Source: Nodosilinea sp. PGN35 (lineage in GTDB: Bacteria; Cyanobacteriota; Cyanobacteriia; Phormidesmidales; Phormidesmidaceae). Taken from it: a stretch of DNA of 64,000 nucleotides. The notes beneath the pieces were generated by a model that had not been told where the DNA came from, made no database searches, and saw nothing but the letters and a program-made list of their open reading frames with translations. Shown piece after piece: positions 43,402-52,597 of this stretch (position 1 is the first letter of the stretch; each line of letters begins with the position of its first letter). The DNA lies in assembly GCF_029109325.1 (NCBI RefSeq), contig NZ_JAQKQJ010000014.1:87958-151957 (forward strand). Reading direction: 5' to 3'. The translations under genes and the position numbers were made by a program.

Positions 43402-46400
43402 CTAGTCTTCTACTTCTTCTAGCTCTTCGTCCCGGGCGATGGACTCGTAGGTGGGGCGAGAGGGGGTGCGGCGACTGTTGACGTCGGCCATGAGATCCAC
43501 CTCGGTGTCGCGGCTGGTACCGTCTTCGCGAGTTTCTACCTTGTGCACCGCGATGTCCAGGCCGAGGGACTGGAGCTCTCGCATCAGCACCTTAAAGGAC
43601 TCAGGAGTACCCGGACGAGGAATTGATTTACCCTTAACGATCGCATTCAGCGCCTCATTGCGCCCCTGCATATCGTCCGACTTAACCGTCAGCAACTCCT
43701 GGAGAGTATAAGCTGCGCCAAAAGCTTCCAAAGCCCAGACCTCCATTTCTCCAAAGCGCTGTCCCCCCTGCTGGGCCTTGCCGCCCAGGGGCTGCTGCGT
43801 CACCAGAGAGTAAGGGCCTGTGGAACGGGCGTGGATCTTATCGTCAACTAGGTGTACGAGCTTCAGCATGTAGGCCCGACCGACGGTAATGGCCTTGTCG
43901 AAGGCCTCTCCCGTGCGGCCATCGCGCAACACAATTTTGCCGGGGTCGTCAGGATTAAAGATCCAGTCTTTGCCGGTCGTCTCCCGAGCTTCCATCAGCT
44001 TTCCGTGGGTCGAGTTGCGGGAAGCCTCCTCCCCGTACATCTCGTCAAAGGGAATCACCTTAAAGCGGGCGTCCAGATTCTCAGCAGCCCACCCCAGCAG
44101 GCATTCAAACACCTGACCCACATTCATGCGGGAGGGCACACCCAGGGGGTTGAGGGCAATGTCGATGGGGGTGCCATCGGGCAGGTAGGGCATGTCTTCA
44201 ATGGGCAAAATGCGGGAAATAATGCCCTTGTTGCCGTGGCGACCGGCCATCTTATCGCCCACCTGAATTTTTCGCTTCAGCGCCACATAGACGCGCACGA
44301 CCATATTGGCACCGGGGGGCAGCTCATCCCCCTGTTCCCGAGTAAAGACCCGCACATCAACCACTCGACCTTTTTCGCCATTGGGCACCCGTAGGGAGTT
44401 ATCCCGCACGTCGCGAGCTTTCTCTCCAAAAATAGCCCGCAGTAGTTTTTCCTCGGGCGGTTGATCGGATTCGCCCTTGGGGGTAACTTTACCGACCAGA
44501 ATATCTCCCGAATCGACCCAGGCTCCGATGCGAATGATGCCGGTTTCATCCAGCTGCCGCAAGGCGTCTTCGCCCACGTTAGGGATTTCCCGGGTGATTT
44601 CCTCAGGGCCGAGCTTGGTTTGCCGGGCCTCGATCTCAAATTTCTCGATGTGAATCGAGGTGTAGACATCGTCGAAAACTAAGCGCTCGCTGAGCAGCAC
44701 CGCGTCCTCGTAGTTGTAGCCTTCCCAGGGCATGTAGGCCACCAGAACGTTTTGCCCAAGGGCGAGCTCACCGCCCTCGGTGGCGGAGCCGTCCGCCAAA
44801 ACCTGGCCCGCCTGCACCTGCTCTCCGGGAAACACAATCGGACGCTGGTTGAGGCAGGTATCCTGGTTAGAACGCTGGTACTTTTGCAGCTCGTAGGTGT
44901 GGAGATTGCCTTCAGGATCGCGGATCTTGATGAGGTCTGCGTCAAGATAAGCCACTTCCCCATCGGTACGGCTGATAACCACCATTCCCGAATCGCGGGC
45001 TGCTTGGGCTTCTAGGCCGGTGCCCACCAGAGGCCGCTCAGGCTGTAGCAGGGGCACCGCCTGGCGCTGCATGTTCGAGCCCATCAGCGCACGGTTGGCG
45101 TCGTCGTGCTCTAGGAAGGGAATCAGCGAGGTGGCTACGGAGATGATTTGCACTGGTGATACCGCCACGTAGTCCACCTCGGTGGAGTCAGTGGTAGTGA
45201 AGTCTTGGCGGTAGCGCACCGGAATGGTGCTGCCAATGATGTAGCCGTTTTCGTCAGTAGCAATATCTCCCGGGGCGACCCGTAGATCGTCTTCCTCATC
45301 AGCGGTCATGTAGATGGGCTCGACATCTTTGAAGACCCGACCGTTTTCGGCCTTGAAGAAGGGGGTTTCAATAAAGCCGAACTCATTTACGCGGGCGTGG
45401 GTAGCCAGAGAACCAATCAGACCAGCGTTGGGGCCTTCCGGCGTTTCGATTGGGCAAATACGACCGTAGTGAGAGGGGTGAATATCGCGCACGGCAAAGC
45501 CTGCCCGCTCCCGGGTCAGACCGCCAGGGCCAAGGGCGCTAATGCGGCGCTTGTGGGTCAACTCCGCCAGGGGATTGGTCTGATCCATGAACTGAGACAG
45601 CTGGCTGGAGCCAAAGAACTCTTTGATCGCTGCCACCAGAGGTTTGGGGTTCACCAGGGAAGCCGGGGTGAGCGAGTCGGAGTCGGAGACGGTCATACGC
45701 TCCCGAATAATACGCTCTAGGCGGTTGAGGCCTACTCGCACCTGATTTTGCAGTAGCTCACCCACAGAGCGCACCCGGCGGTTGCCCAGGTGGTCGATGT
45801 CATCAATGGAGCCGATATCGAATTCGAGGTTAATCAGATAGTCGATCGCTGACAGAATATCGGTGGGAGTCAGCACCCGAGTGGCGTCGGGCACGTTGAG
45901 ACGCAGCTTGCGGTTGAGTTTGTAGCGTCCCACCCGACCCAGGTCGTAGCGCTTGGGGTCGGAGAAGCGCGAGTGCAGCAGCTGTTCACCGCCCGCCACG
46001 GTGGGTGGTTCCCCCGGACGCAGCTTGCGGTACAACTCCAGCAGCGCCTCTTCCTCGCTGAACTGGCCTTCTTTCTCAATAGTTTTTTGAAAGTAGTCGG
46101 GGTGGCGCAGCGAGTCAAAGATCTCGTTGTCGGTGAGACCGAGCGCCTTGAGGAGCACCTGGGCCGACAGTTTGCGGGTTTTGTCGATGCGCACCCAGAC
46201 CAGATCGTTTTTGTCGGTCTCAAATTTGAGCCAGGCTCCCCGATTGGGAATCAGGTTGGCATTGTAGGTGCGACGTCCGTTTTTGTCGGTTTCGGCTTTA
46301 TAGTAGACCCCAGGGCTGCGCACGATCTGGTTGACGATGACCCGCTCTGCACCGTTGATAATGAAGGTGCCGCGATCGGTCATCAGCGGCAGATCGCCAA

Positions 46401-46710
46401 TGAAGACCTCCTGCTCTTTAATTTCCCCGGTCTCTTTGTTGATCAGCCGGGTGGGTACGTACATCTGCACGGCATAGGTGGCATCCCGCCGCTTGGCCTC
46501 ATCAACGTCGTACTTAGGGCTTTTGAGCTTATACTGCTTACCCAAAAAGTGCAGCTCAAGCTTGCCGGTGTAATCGGTAATGGGAGAAAAGCTTTCTAGC
46601 TCTTCGATCAATCCTTCTTCTAGGAACCAGCGAAAGCTAGACCGCTGAATTTCTACCAGGTCGGGTAGGACAAAGTTGGGGGGAGCTTGGTAAACGGTGG
46701 TTTCAGTCAT
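43402..46710 (-). CDS. rpoB: RNA polymerase subunit beta, RpoB
   Basis: A 1102-residue beta subunit starting MTETTVYQAPPNFVLPDLVE at the ATG 46708-46710 behind an AGGAG site; a longer frame to 46749 is not needed. The rifampicin region SSQLSQFMDQTNPLAELTHK followed by RRISALGPGGL is wild-type-like. SHYGRICPIETPEGPNAGLI, DKMAGRHGNKG and the C-terminal MQGRNEALNAIVKGK are conserved beta motifs. It is the third gene of the rpsT-tatD-rpoB-rpoC1-rpoC2 operon, 117 bp after tatD. Confidence 0.98.
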   Translation of the reverse strand: MTETTVYQAPPNFVLPDLVEIQRSSFRWFLEEGLIEELESFSPITDYTGKLELHFLGKQYKLKSPKYDVDEAKRRDATYAVQMYVPTRLINKETGEIKEQEVFIGDLPLMTDRGTFIINGAERVIVNQIVRSPGVYYKAETDKNGRRTYNANLIPNRGAWLKFETDKNDLVWVRIDKTRKLSAQVLLKALGLTDNEIFDSLRHPDYFQKTIEKEGQFSEEEALLELYRKLRPGEPPTVAGGEQLLHSRFSDPKRYDLGRVGRYKLNRKLRLNVPDATRVLTPTDILSAIDYLINLEFDIGSIDDIDHLGNRRVRSVGELLQNQVRVGLNRLERIIRERMTVSDSDSLTPASLVNPKPLVAAIKEFFGSSQLSQFMDQTNPLAELTHKRRISALGPGGLTRERAGFAVRDIHPSHYGRICPIETPEGPNAGLIGSLATHARVNEFGFIETPFFKAENGRVFKDVEPIYMTADEEDDLRVAPGDIATDENGYIIGSTIPVRYRQDFTTTDSTEVDYVAVSPVQIISVATSLIPFLEHDDANRALMGSNMQRQAVPLLQPERPLVGTGLEAQAARDSGMVVISRTDGEVAYLDADLIKIRDPEGNLHTYELQKYQRSNQDTCLNQRPIVFPGEQVQAGQVLADGSATEGGELALGQNVLVAYMPWEGYNYEDAVLLSERLVFDDVYTSIHIEKFEIEARQTKLGPEEITREIPNVGEDALRQLDETGIIRIGAWVDSGDILVGKVTPKGESDQPPEEKLLRAIFGEKARDVRDNSLRVPNGEKGRVVDVRVFTREQGDELPPGANMVVRVYVALKRKIQVGDKMAGRHGNKGIISRILPIEDMPYLPDGTPIDIALNPLGVPSRMNVGQVFECLLGWAAENLDARFKVIPFDEMYGEEASRNSTHGKLMEARETTGKDWIFNPDDPGKIVLRDGRTGEAFDKAITVGRAYMLKLVHLVDDKIHARSTGPYSLVTQQPLGGKAQQGGQRFGEMEVWALEAFGAAYTLQELLTVKSDDMQGRNEALNAIVKGKSIPRPGTPESFKVLMRELQSLGLDIAVHKVETREDGTSRDTEVDLMADVNSRRTPSRPTYESIARDEELEEVED

Positions 46711-46827
46711 GGGTCTCCTAGGGCAGATCGGCCAGGTGCAGGTGGCCAAGTTTAACGACGCGTCTGGAACAAAAGAGGCAGGGGAGCCGCGGCAAGGGAA
46801 TCTTGCTAGATCAATCTCTCCGATGGC

Positions 46828-47670
46828 TTAGCCACTTATCGGGTTTGGCACGCAGAGTTGAGCGGTTTTGGCGGAGGGCACAGCAATGGACTTGGGCAGA
46901 TTGAATAAAGTCACAGCGTTAAGGGTGGTGGCCTGGGCCAGATCCTCAAATTTGACCTGGCGCAGCTCGGCTAGATAAGCCGCCACATGATACACAAAGG
47001 CTGGCTGGTTGCGCCGCTCCTTGCGGCGGGGCTCGGGGGTAAGAAAGGGACAGTCGGTTTCAACTAGCAGTCGATCGGCGGGCACCATCTGGGCCGAGGC
47101 CTTAACCTGATGGGCATTTTTAAAGGTGACAATGCCGCTAAAGCTAATGTAGAAACCCAGATCTAGGAACTCCTGGGTTTCGCTCGGGGTACCGGCCCAA
47201 CAGTGCATTACCCCAGTCACTGGGCCCACGGTGAGCTGAAACTCTCGAATCACCTCGGCAGTGGCTTTTGCGGCATCTCGGCAGTGGATAATAACCGGTA
47301 GCCCCTGGCGATGGGCAATACTCAACTGCTGCCAGAAGGCTGTGCGCTGTACCGCTTCATCGTCGGCCTTGTAGAAATCGAGGCCGGTTTCGCCAATGGC
47401 GACAACTCGACTGTCCGAGGCTGCTAGCTGGGCGATCTGATCTGCCGTAGCGTTGCTCCACTTGTCCATATCGAGGGGATGAAGCCCCACCGACAAAAAC
47501 AGCTCTGGGATGCGATCGGCGAGGCCCTGCATGGCGGCAAAATCCGTCGGCTCCACGCAGGAATGCACCAATGCCAAAACCCCGGCCTGTCGCCAGGCCT
47601 GGGTTAGTTCGTCAAGATCCCCAGCGAACGTTTCGAAGTTGAGATGGACGTGGGTATCAACCAGAGGCAT
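46828..47670 (-). CDS. tatD: TatD-family metal-dependent hydrolase
   Basis: The 280-residue product starts MPLVDTHVHLNFETF at the ATG 47668-47670. Metal ligands are seen in DTHVHL, GETGLDFYK, VIIHCRDA, MHCWAGT and LVETDCPFL, the full TatD signature. TatD proteins are DNases or RNases with a 3'-exonuclease or repair role. The conserved cyanobacterial placement is between rpsT and rpoB, with the rpsT stop 52 bp upstream of its start, so it should be expressed with the RNA polymerase genes. Confidence 0.92.
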   Translation of the reverse strand: MPLVDTHVHLNFETFAGDLDELTQAWRQAGVLALVHSCVEPTDFAAMQGLADRIPELFLSVGLHPLDMDKWSNATADQIAQLAASDSRVVAIGETGLDFYKADDEAVQRTAFWQQLSIAHRQGLPVIIHCRDAAKATAEVIREFQLTVGPVTGVMHCWAGTPSETQEFLDLGFYISFSGIVTFKNAHQVKASAQMVPADRLLVETDCPFLTPEPRRKERRNQPAFVYHVAAYLAELRQVKFEDLAQATTLNAVTLFNLPKSIAVPSAKTAQLCVPNPISG

Positions 47671-47722
47671 AGGGAATGCAGCGACAGAAACGGTAGGCAG
47701 CGCGTTGGTAGCCCAAGGATGC

Positions 47723-48025
47723 CTAAGATGCAGCCCCTGCCGCCTCCTGAGCCTTGAGTAACCGCGCCAGGCGAGACTTTTTGCGAGCCCCAGTATTGGG
47801 GTGCAGCACGCCGCGCTTGACGGCTTTATCAATTTTGCTGTAAGCAGCGGCCATAGTGGACTCCACCTGCTTTAGGGAGTCGGAGCTAGGGTTAGCCTGA
47901 TGGACCTCGACCGCAGCGAGGTAGTTTTTGGTAAGGGTTTTAACCGCCGATTTGTAGGATCGGTTGTGGAGCCGATTGCGCTCGGCAACTTCGATTCGTT
48001 TTAGTGCAGACTTGATGTTTGCCAC
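47723..48025 (-). CDS. rpsT: 30S ribosomal protein S20
   Basis: A 100-residue basic protein with the S20 pattern: ANIKSALKRIEVAERNRLHN, SAVKTLTKNYL, YSKIDKAVKRGVLHPNTGAR followed by KKSRLARLL. I chose the GTG start at 48023-48025 (VANIKSALKR); the frame extending to 48121 adds a leader that does not belong to S20. It binds 16S rRNA helices 6 and 44. First gene of the operon with tatD and rpoBC1C2, and divergent from hisD. Confidence 0.95.
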   Translation of the reverse strand: MANIKSALKRIEVAERNRLHNRSYKSAVKTLTKNYLAAVEVHQANPSSDSLKQVESTMAAAYSKIDKAVKRGVLHPNTGARKKSRLARLLKAQEAAGAAS

Positions 48026-48247
48026 AGTTCGCCCTAGCTTAACAAGATTAATTGACTGGATAAAACATGTTAGCACCTCACGGTGTAAATGGTGCAACCG
48101 AATACGCTGGTTCGCTGCCAAATTAGCCTGTGGATCGACTAGGATGGTAGAACGCTGGTGCCGAAAGCCTTTCAGGGATGCTCCACCGCCTCTGAGGGTT
48201 GGCCTAGCTCACTGCACCTTGCTGGCTTATCGGGATTCCTAGCTGTA

Positions 48248-49570
48248 ATGCTCCGCATCACTCATCAGCTAACTGAGGCAAGAACAGAGCTGCAACGCAT
48301 CTGTGCCCGTACCCACGACGACCAGGTTGTTCATAAGGAAGCAACGGTTCGAGAAATCTTACATGCTGTCCGTCGCCAGGGTGACCAGGCGCTGATACAG
48401 TACACGGCTGATTTTGATGGCGTTACTCTGACGGCGGAAGGATTGCGGCTTTCGGGGGCTGAGTTGGATGCTGCCTATCAGCAGGTGAGCAAGGGTTTAC
48501 TGGATGCCATTCGTCTAGCCTGTAGAAATGTAGAGGTGTTTCACCGCCAGCGGGTGCCCCAGAGCTGGGTGCGATTCGAGGACCATGGGGTGGTACTGGG
48601 CAAGCGCTATACGCCGGTCGATCGGGCGGGGCTCTACGTGCCTGGGGGACGTGCTGCCTACCCAAGTACTGTGATTATGAATGCTATTCCGGCGCGGGTG
48701 GCGGGAGTGTCGCGGGTGGTGATGATGACTCCACCCAGCAAGACTGGCACGGTCAATCCGGCGGTGCTGGTGGCGGCCCAGGAGGCGGGAATTACGGAGA
48801 TCTATCGGGTGGGAGGTGCCCAGGCGATCGCCGCTTTGGCCTACGGCACTGAGACAATCCCGGCGGTAGATGTGATTACTGGCCCGGGCAATATCTATGT
48901 CACCTTAGCCAAGAAGCTGGTGTTTGGCACTGTGGGCATTGACTCCTTGGCCGGCCCCTCGGAGGTACTGGTGATTGCTGACCACACCGCCAATCCGGCC
49001 CATGTAGCCGCCGACCTGCTGGCTCAGGCTGAGCATGACCCGATCGCTGCCGCTATTTTGATTACTACCAGTGAGGGGTTGGCCGAGCGAGTGGCGGCTG
49101 AGGTCGATCGACAGCTGACTGGGCACCCGCGCCAGACGCTGACTGAAAAGGCGATCGCAAACTATGGCCTGGCCGTCGTTGTCGATCGCCTGGAGGTGGC
49201 CGCCGAACTCTCCAACGGGTTTGCCCCTGAGCATCTTCAGCTAGAGGTGGCGGAGCCCTGGGAGTTGCTGGAGCACATTCGCCACGCCGGGGCGATCTTT
49301 TTGGGCCACTCAACCCCGGAGGCGGTGGGGGACTATCTGGCGGGGCCAAACCACACCCTGCCTACCTCTGGGGCTGCCCGCTACGCTTCGCCCCTGTCTA
49401 CCGAGACCTTTATGAAGCACTCCAGCCTGATGCAGTACTCGCCGGAGGCCCTGCGGGGCGTGGCCGATGCGATCGCCGTGCTGACGGAAACCGAGGGGCT
49501 ACCCTCCCACGGTGATTCGGTACAGCGGCGGGTGCAGCCCGATACCAGCGACGGTGCCTCTGGCGTTTAA
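48248..49570 (+). CDS. hisD: Histidinol dehydrogenase HisD
   Basis: A 440-residue zinc enzyme (EC 1.1.1.23) catalysing the last two steps of histidine synthesis. The start is the ATG at 48248 (MLRITHQLTEARTELQRI). VYVPGGRAAYPSTVIMN-type sequence is present (LYVPGGRAAYPSTVIMNAIP), followed by TGPGNIYVTLAKKLVFG, GIDSLAGPSEVLVIAD, AAELSNGFAPEHLQL with the zinc-binding Glu and His, and GPNHTLPTSGAARYASPLS. Divergent from rpsT; this pair of neighbours is common in cyanobacteria. The region 48026-48247 should hold both promoters. Confidence 0.96.
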   Translation: MLRITHQLTEARTELQRICARTHDDQVVHKEATVREILHAVRRQGDQALIQYTADFDGVTLTAEGLRLSGAELDAAYQQVSKGLLDAIRLACRNVEVFHRQRVPQSWVRFEDHGVVLGKRYTPVDRAGLYVPGGRAAYPSTVIMNAIPARVAGVSRVVMMTPPSKTGTVNPAVLVAAQEAGITEIYRVGGAQAIAALAYGTETIPAVDVITGPGNIYVTLAKKLVFGTVGIDSLAGPSEVLVIADHTANPAHVAADLLAQAEHDPIAAAILITTSEGLAERVAAEVDRQLTGHPRQTLTEKAIANYGLAVVVDRLEVAAELSNGFAPEHLQLEVAEPWELLEHIRHAGAIFLGHSTPEAVGDYLAGPNHTLPTSGAARYASPLSTETFMKHSSLMQYSPEALRGVADAIAVLTETEGLPSHGDSVQRRVQPDTSDGASGV

Positions 49571-49665
49571 GCAAGCCCTTGCTCCCAGTGTTAAAGATCG
49601 GCGAGGCCCCTGGCCCCTGTGGCACAATTAACGGGTTCACGCTTCTGGGGCTGGGTTGAGCTGCT

Positions 49666-51312
49666 ATGACAAAGTTTGTGTTTGTGACCGGCGGTGTGGT
49701 GTCGAGCATCGGCAAAGGTATTGTGGCGGCTAGCCTGGGCCGGTTGCTCAAGTCACGCGACTACTCTGTTTCAATTTTAAAGCTCGACCCCTACATCAAC
49801 GTTGACCCTGGCACCATGAGCCCCTTTCAGCACGGCGAGGTGTTTGTCACCGAAGACGGGGCCGAGACCGATCTCGATTTGGGTCACTACGAGCGCTTCA
49901 CCGACACCGCTATGTCGCGGCTCAACAGCGTCACCACGGGCTCAATCTACCAGGCGGTGATCAACCGAGAGCGGCGGGGCGACTACCAGGGGGGCACGGT
50001 GCAGGTAATTCCCCACATCACCAACGAGATTAAAGAGCGAATTCATCGGGTGGCTCGCAACACCAACCCCGATGTGGTGATTACCGAGATTGGCGGCACC
50101 GTGGGCGATATTGAGTCGCTGCCTTTTTTGGAGGCTATTCGCCAGTTTCGTAAGGACGTAGGGCGTCAGGACGTGCTCTATATGCACGTCACCCTGGTGC
50201 CCTGGATTGCCTCAGCCGGGGAGCTGAAGACCAAGCCCACCCAGCACTCGGTGAAGGAACTGCGCTCCATTGGTATTCAGCCCGATATTTTGGTGTGCCG
50301 CTGCGAGTGCCCGCTGCCCCAACCGATGAAGGAAAAAATTGCCGAGTTCTGCGATGTGCCCGCCGAGGCGGTGATCACCTGTCAGGATGCCAGCAGTATC
50401 TATGAGGTGCCCCTCAAGCTAGAGCACGAGGGGTTAGCCCACCAGGCCATTAAGATTCTTGCCCTTGACCAGCGCCAGCCCCACCTGGGTCAGTGGGAAA
50501 CCCTGGTGGAGGGGCTCTACAGCTCGAGCCGCCCAGTGGACATCGCCATTGTAGGCAAGTATGTCAGCCTCAACGATGCCTACCTGTCGGTGGTGGAGGC
50601 GCTGCGCCACGGGGCGATCGCCCATCGGGCCGCCCTCAACGTGCGCTGGATCAACTCCGAAGACATTGAGAGCAACGGCCCCGATGCCCACCTGAGCGGC
50701 GTCAACGGGATTTTGGTGCCAGGGGGGTTTGGCTCGCGGGGCATTGGCGGTAAGGTACAGGCCATTCAGTACGCTCGCGAACGGGGCATTCCCTTTTTGG
50801 GGCTGTGTCTGGGCATGCAGTGCTCGGTGGTGGAGTGGGCCTGCAATGTTGCCCACTTAGACGGGGCCAACAGCTCCGAATTTGCCCCCGAAACTCCCAA
50901 CCCGGTAATCAGCCTGCTGCCGGAACAGCAGGATGTCGTCGATCTGGGCGGTACTATGCGTTTGGGGCTCTATCCCTGTCGCCTCACTGCTGATACCCTG
51001 GCCAGTCGTCTCTACGGCAAAGAGGTGGTCTACGAGCGCCATCGCCACCGCTACGAGTTCAACAATGCCTACCGCAATCTGTTTATAGAGTCGGGGTACC
51101 AGGTTAGCGGCACCTCTCCCGACGGGCGGCTGGTAGAAATTATTGAGTTGCCCAGTCATCCCTTCTTTATTGCCAGCCAGTTTCACCCTGAGTTTCAGTC
51201 GCGGCCCAGTGCCCCCCATCCGCTGTTTTTAGGGCTAGTAAACGCCGCCTTGGCCACTACCATGCCCTCACCTCCGGTAGCGCTAGAGGTTGGGGCGGCT
51301 GCAGAGGGGTAG
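49666..51312 (+). CDS. pyrG: CTP synthase PyrG
   Basis: A 548-residue enzyme that aminates UTP to CTP with glutamine and ATP. The N-terminal synthase domain begins KFVFVTGGVVSSIGKGIVAA and includes LKLDPYINVDPGTMSP and EIGGTVGDIESLPFLEAIRQ. The C-terminal class I glutaminase domain has the nucleophile in IPFLGLCLGMQCSVVEWA (Cys ~385) and the His and Glu in ASQFHPEFQSRP. Transcribed on its own downstream of hisD (95-bp gap) and convergent with the cyclase gene. Confidence 0.97.
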   Translation: MTKFVFVTGGVVSSIGKGIVAASLGRLLKSRDYSVSILKLDPYINVDPGTMSPFQHGEVFVTEDGAETDLDLGHYERFTDTAMSRLNSVTTGSIYQAVINRERRGDYQGGTVQVIPHITNEIKERIHRVARNTNPDVVITEIGGTVGDIESLPFLEAIRQFRKDVGRQDVLYMHVTLVPWIASAGELKTKPTQHSVKELRSIGIQPDILVCRCECPLPQPMKEKIAEFCDVPAEAVITCQDASSIYEVPLKLEHEGLAHQAIKILALDQRQPHLGQWETLVEGLYSSSRPVDIAIVGKYVSLNDAYLSVVEALRHGAIAHRAALNVRWINSEDIESNGPDAHLSGVNGILVPGGFGSRGIGGKVQAIQYARERGIPFLGLCLGMQCSVVEWACNVAHLDGANSSEFAPETPNPVISLLPEQQDVVDLGGTMRLGLYPCRLTADTLASRLYGKEVVYERHRHRYEFNNAYRNLFIESGYQVSGTSPDGRLVEIIELPSHPFFIASQFHPEFQSRPSAPHPLFLGLVNAALATTMPSPPVALEVGAAAEG

Positions 51313-51381
51313 CTAGGCCCACTGGCCTGGTGCGTTTTGATGGCCCTCGCTGTCTTTTGGCGCAGCTTGTGGCTGGCAACG

Positions 51382-52587
51382 CTAAAGGCCAATACCCGAG
51401 GGTTGACCGCAGCACAGGGCCGGACTGTTGGGATGGTCTAGCGTCAGCGTCGGGGGGCGGTAGGGGATGGTCTGTTCTCGCCCCACCAGCCAGTAGGTGG
51501 GCATGCTGTCGCCGCTTTTGAGGCACACGGGGCCGCGGGGCTCCAGGGTGAAGTGGTCTTTGAGGTGGCTGTAGGTGAACTCTGATACCTGAATTTTGCC
51601 GGCTTCGCCCGTGGTCTCCATAAAGCTGGCAATGTTCACAGTGTCGCCCCAGAGGTCGTAGATAAACTTGCGAATGCCAATTACTCCGGCTACAACGCTG
51701 CCGGAGTTAATGCCAATGCGCAACTCAAAGGGGCGACCGTCGGGCCGTTGGAAATCACTGATGGTGGCCTGCATGTCTAGGGCCATCTGGGCGATCGCCT
51801 GGGCGTGATCGGGGCGAGAGGACGGTACCCCAGCCGCCACCATGTAGGCATCGCCAATGGTTTTGATTTTTTCTAGCTTGTAGATGGCGGCCAGCTCGTC
51901 AAATTTAGAGAACATCAGGTTGAGCATGTGCACCAGCTCGCAGGGGGTGAGCCTGGCTGCCACGGTGCTGAAGTCAACGATGTCGGCGAATAAAATGGTG
52001 ACGGCGTCAAAGTGGTCGGCGATCGCCTGTTCCCGTTCCTTGAGGCGCTGGGCAATTTGAAACGGCAGCACGTTGGTCAGCAGTTCTTCAGAACGCTGGC
52101 GCTGGCGGCGCAGTTCGGCTTCAGCCAGCTGCCGCTCTTTAATCTCGGCTTGCAGCTGTTGGTTCTGGGACTGAAGCTGCTGCTGCTGCCACCGCAGGGC
52201 CAGCTGGTGTTTAACCCGCAGCAGCACCTCGTAGGCCATAAAGGGCTTGACGATATAGTCTGCGGCCCCCAGCCTAAAAGCCTCCTCTTTCTCGGCTTCG
52301 GCATCGCGAGCGGTGAGAAAGATCACCGGAATATCTTGGGTGGCTGGGGTGGCTTTGAGCTGGCGGCACACCGCGAAGCCATCCATAGTGGGCATGGTGA
52401 TATCGAGCAAAATGAGATCTGGCGGAGCCAGGGCGATCGCATTCAGCGCCAAAGCACCGCTGATAGCCTTACGGCAGTGGTAGCCGTCAGCTTCGAGAAT
52501 GGTAGATAAAATGCGCAGATTATCTGGAATATCATCCACCAGCAGAATATCTACATCCTCGTGAGCGTGGGATTGAGCGGTAATCAT
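51382..52587 (-). CDS. Receiver-coupled class III adenylate cyclase, transition-state Arg replaced
   Basis: The 401-residue product has an N-terminal receiver (LLVDDIPDN, LLDITMPTMDGF, YIVKPF; residues ~13-130), a coiled coil (~130-180, many Gln/Arg), and a class III cyclase domain (~190-375). The two metal-binding Asp are in FADIVDFS and KTIGDAYM; the Lys in EKIKTIGD and Asp in LWGDTVN indicate ATP specificity. The usual Asn-x3-Arg pair reads VNIASFMET, so the transition-state Arg is Phe. Activity may be reduced or dependent on another residue. It follows the MHYT hybrid kinase by 10 bp on the same strand and is the likely phosphoacceptor of that kinase. Confidence 0.88.
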   Translation of the reverse strand: MITAQSHAHEDVDILLVDDIPDNLRILSTILEADGYHCRKAISGALALNAIALAPPDLILLDITMPTMDGFAVCRQLKATPATQDIPVIFLTARDAEAEKEEAFRLGAADYIVKPFMAYEVLLRVKHQLALRWQQQQLQSQNQQLQAEIKERQLAEAELRRQRQRSEELLTNVLPFQIAQRLKEREQAIADHFDAVTILFADIVDFSTVAARLTPCELVHMLNLMFSKFDELAAIYKLEKIKTIGDAYMVAAGVPSSRPDHAQAIAQMALDMQATISDFQRPDGRPFELRIGINSGSVVAGVIGIRKFIYDLWGDTVNIASFMETTGEAGKIQVSEFTYSHLKDHFTLEPRGPVCLKSGDSMPTYWLVGREQTIPYRPPTLTLDHPNSPALCCGQPSGIGL

Positions 52588-52597
52588 AGGTGCGGTG

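Noticed and set aside
47671..47832. N-terminal extension of TatD
   Set aside because: The extra residues overlap the rpsT region in another frame, and the family begins at MPLVDTHVHL.
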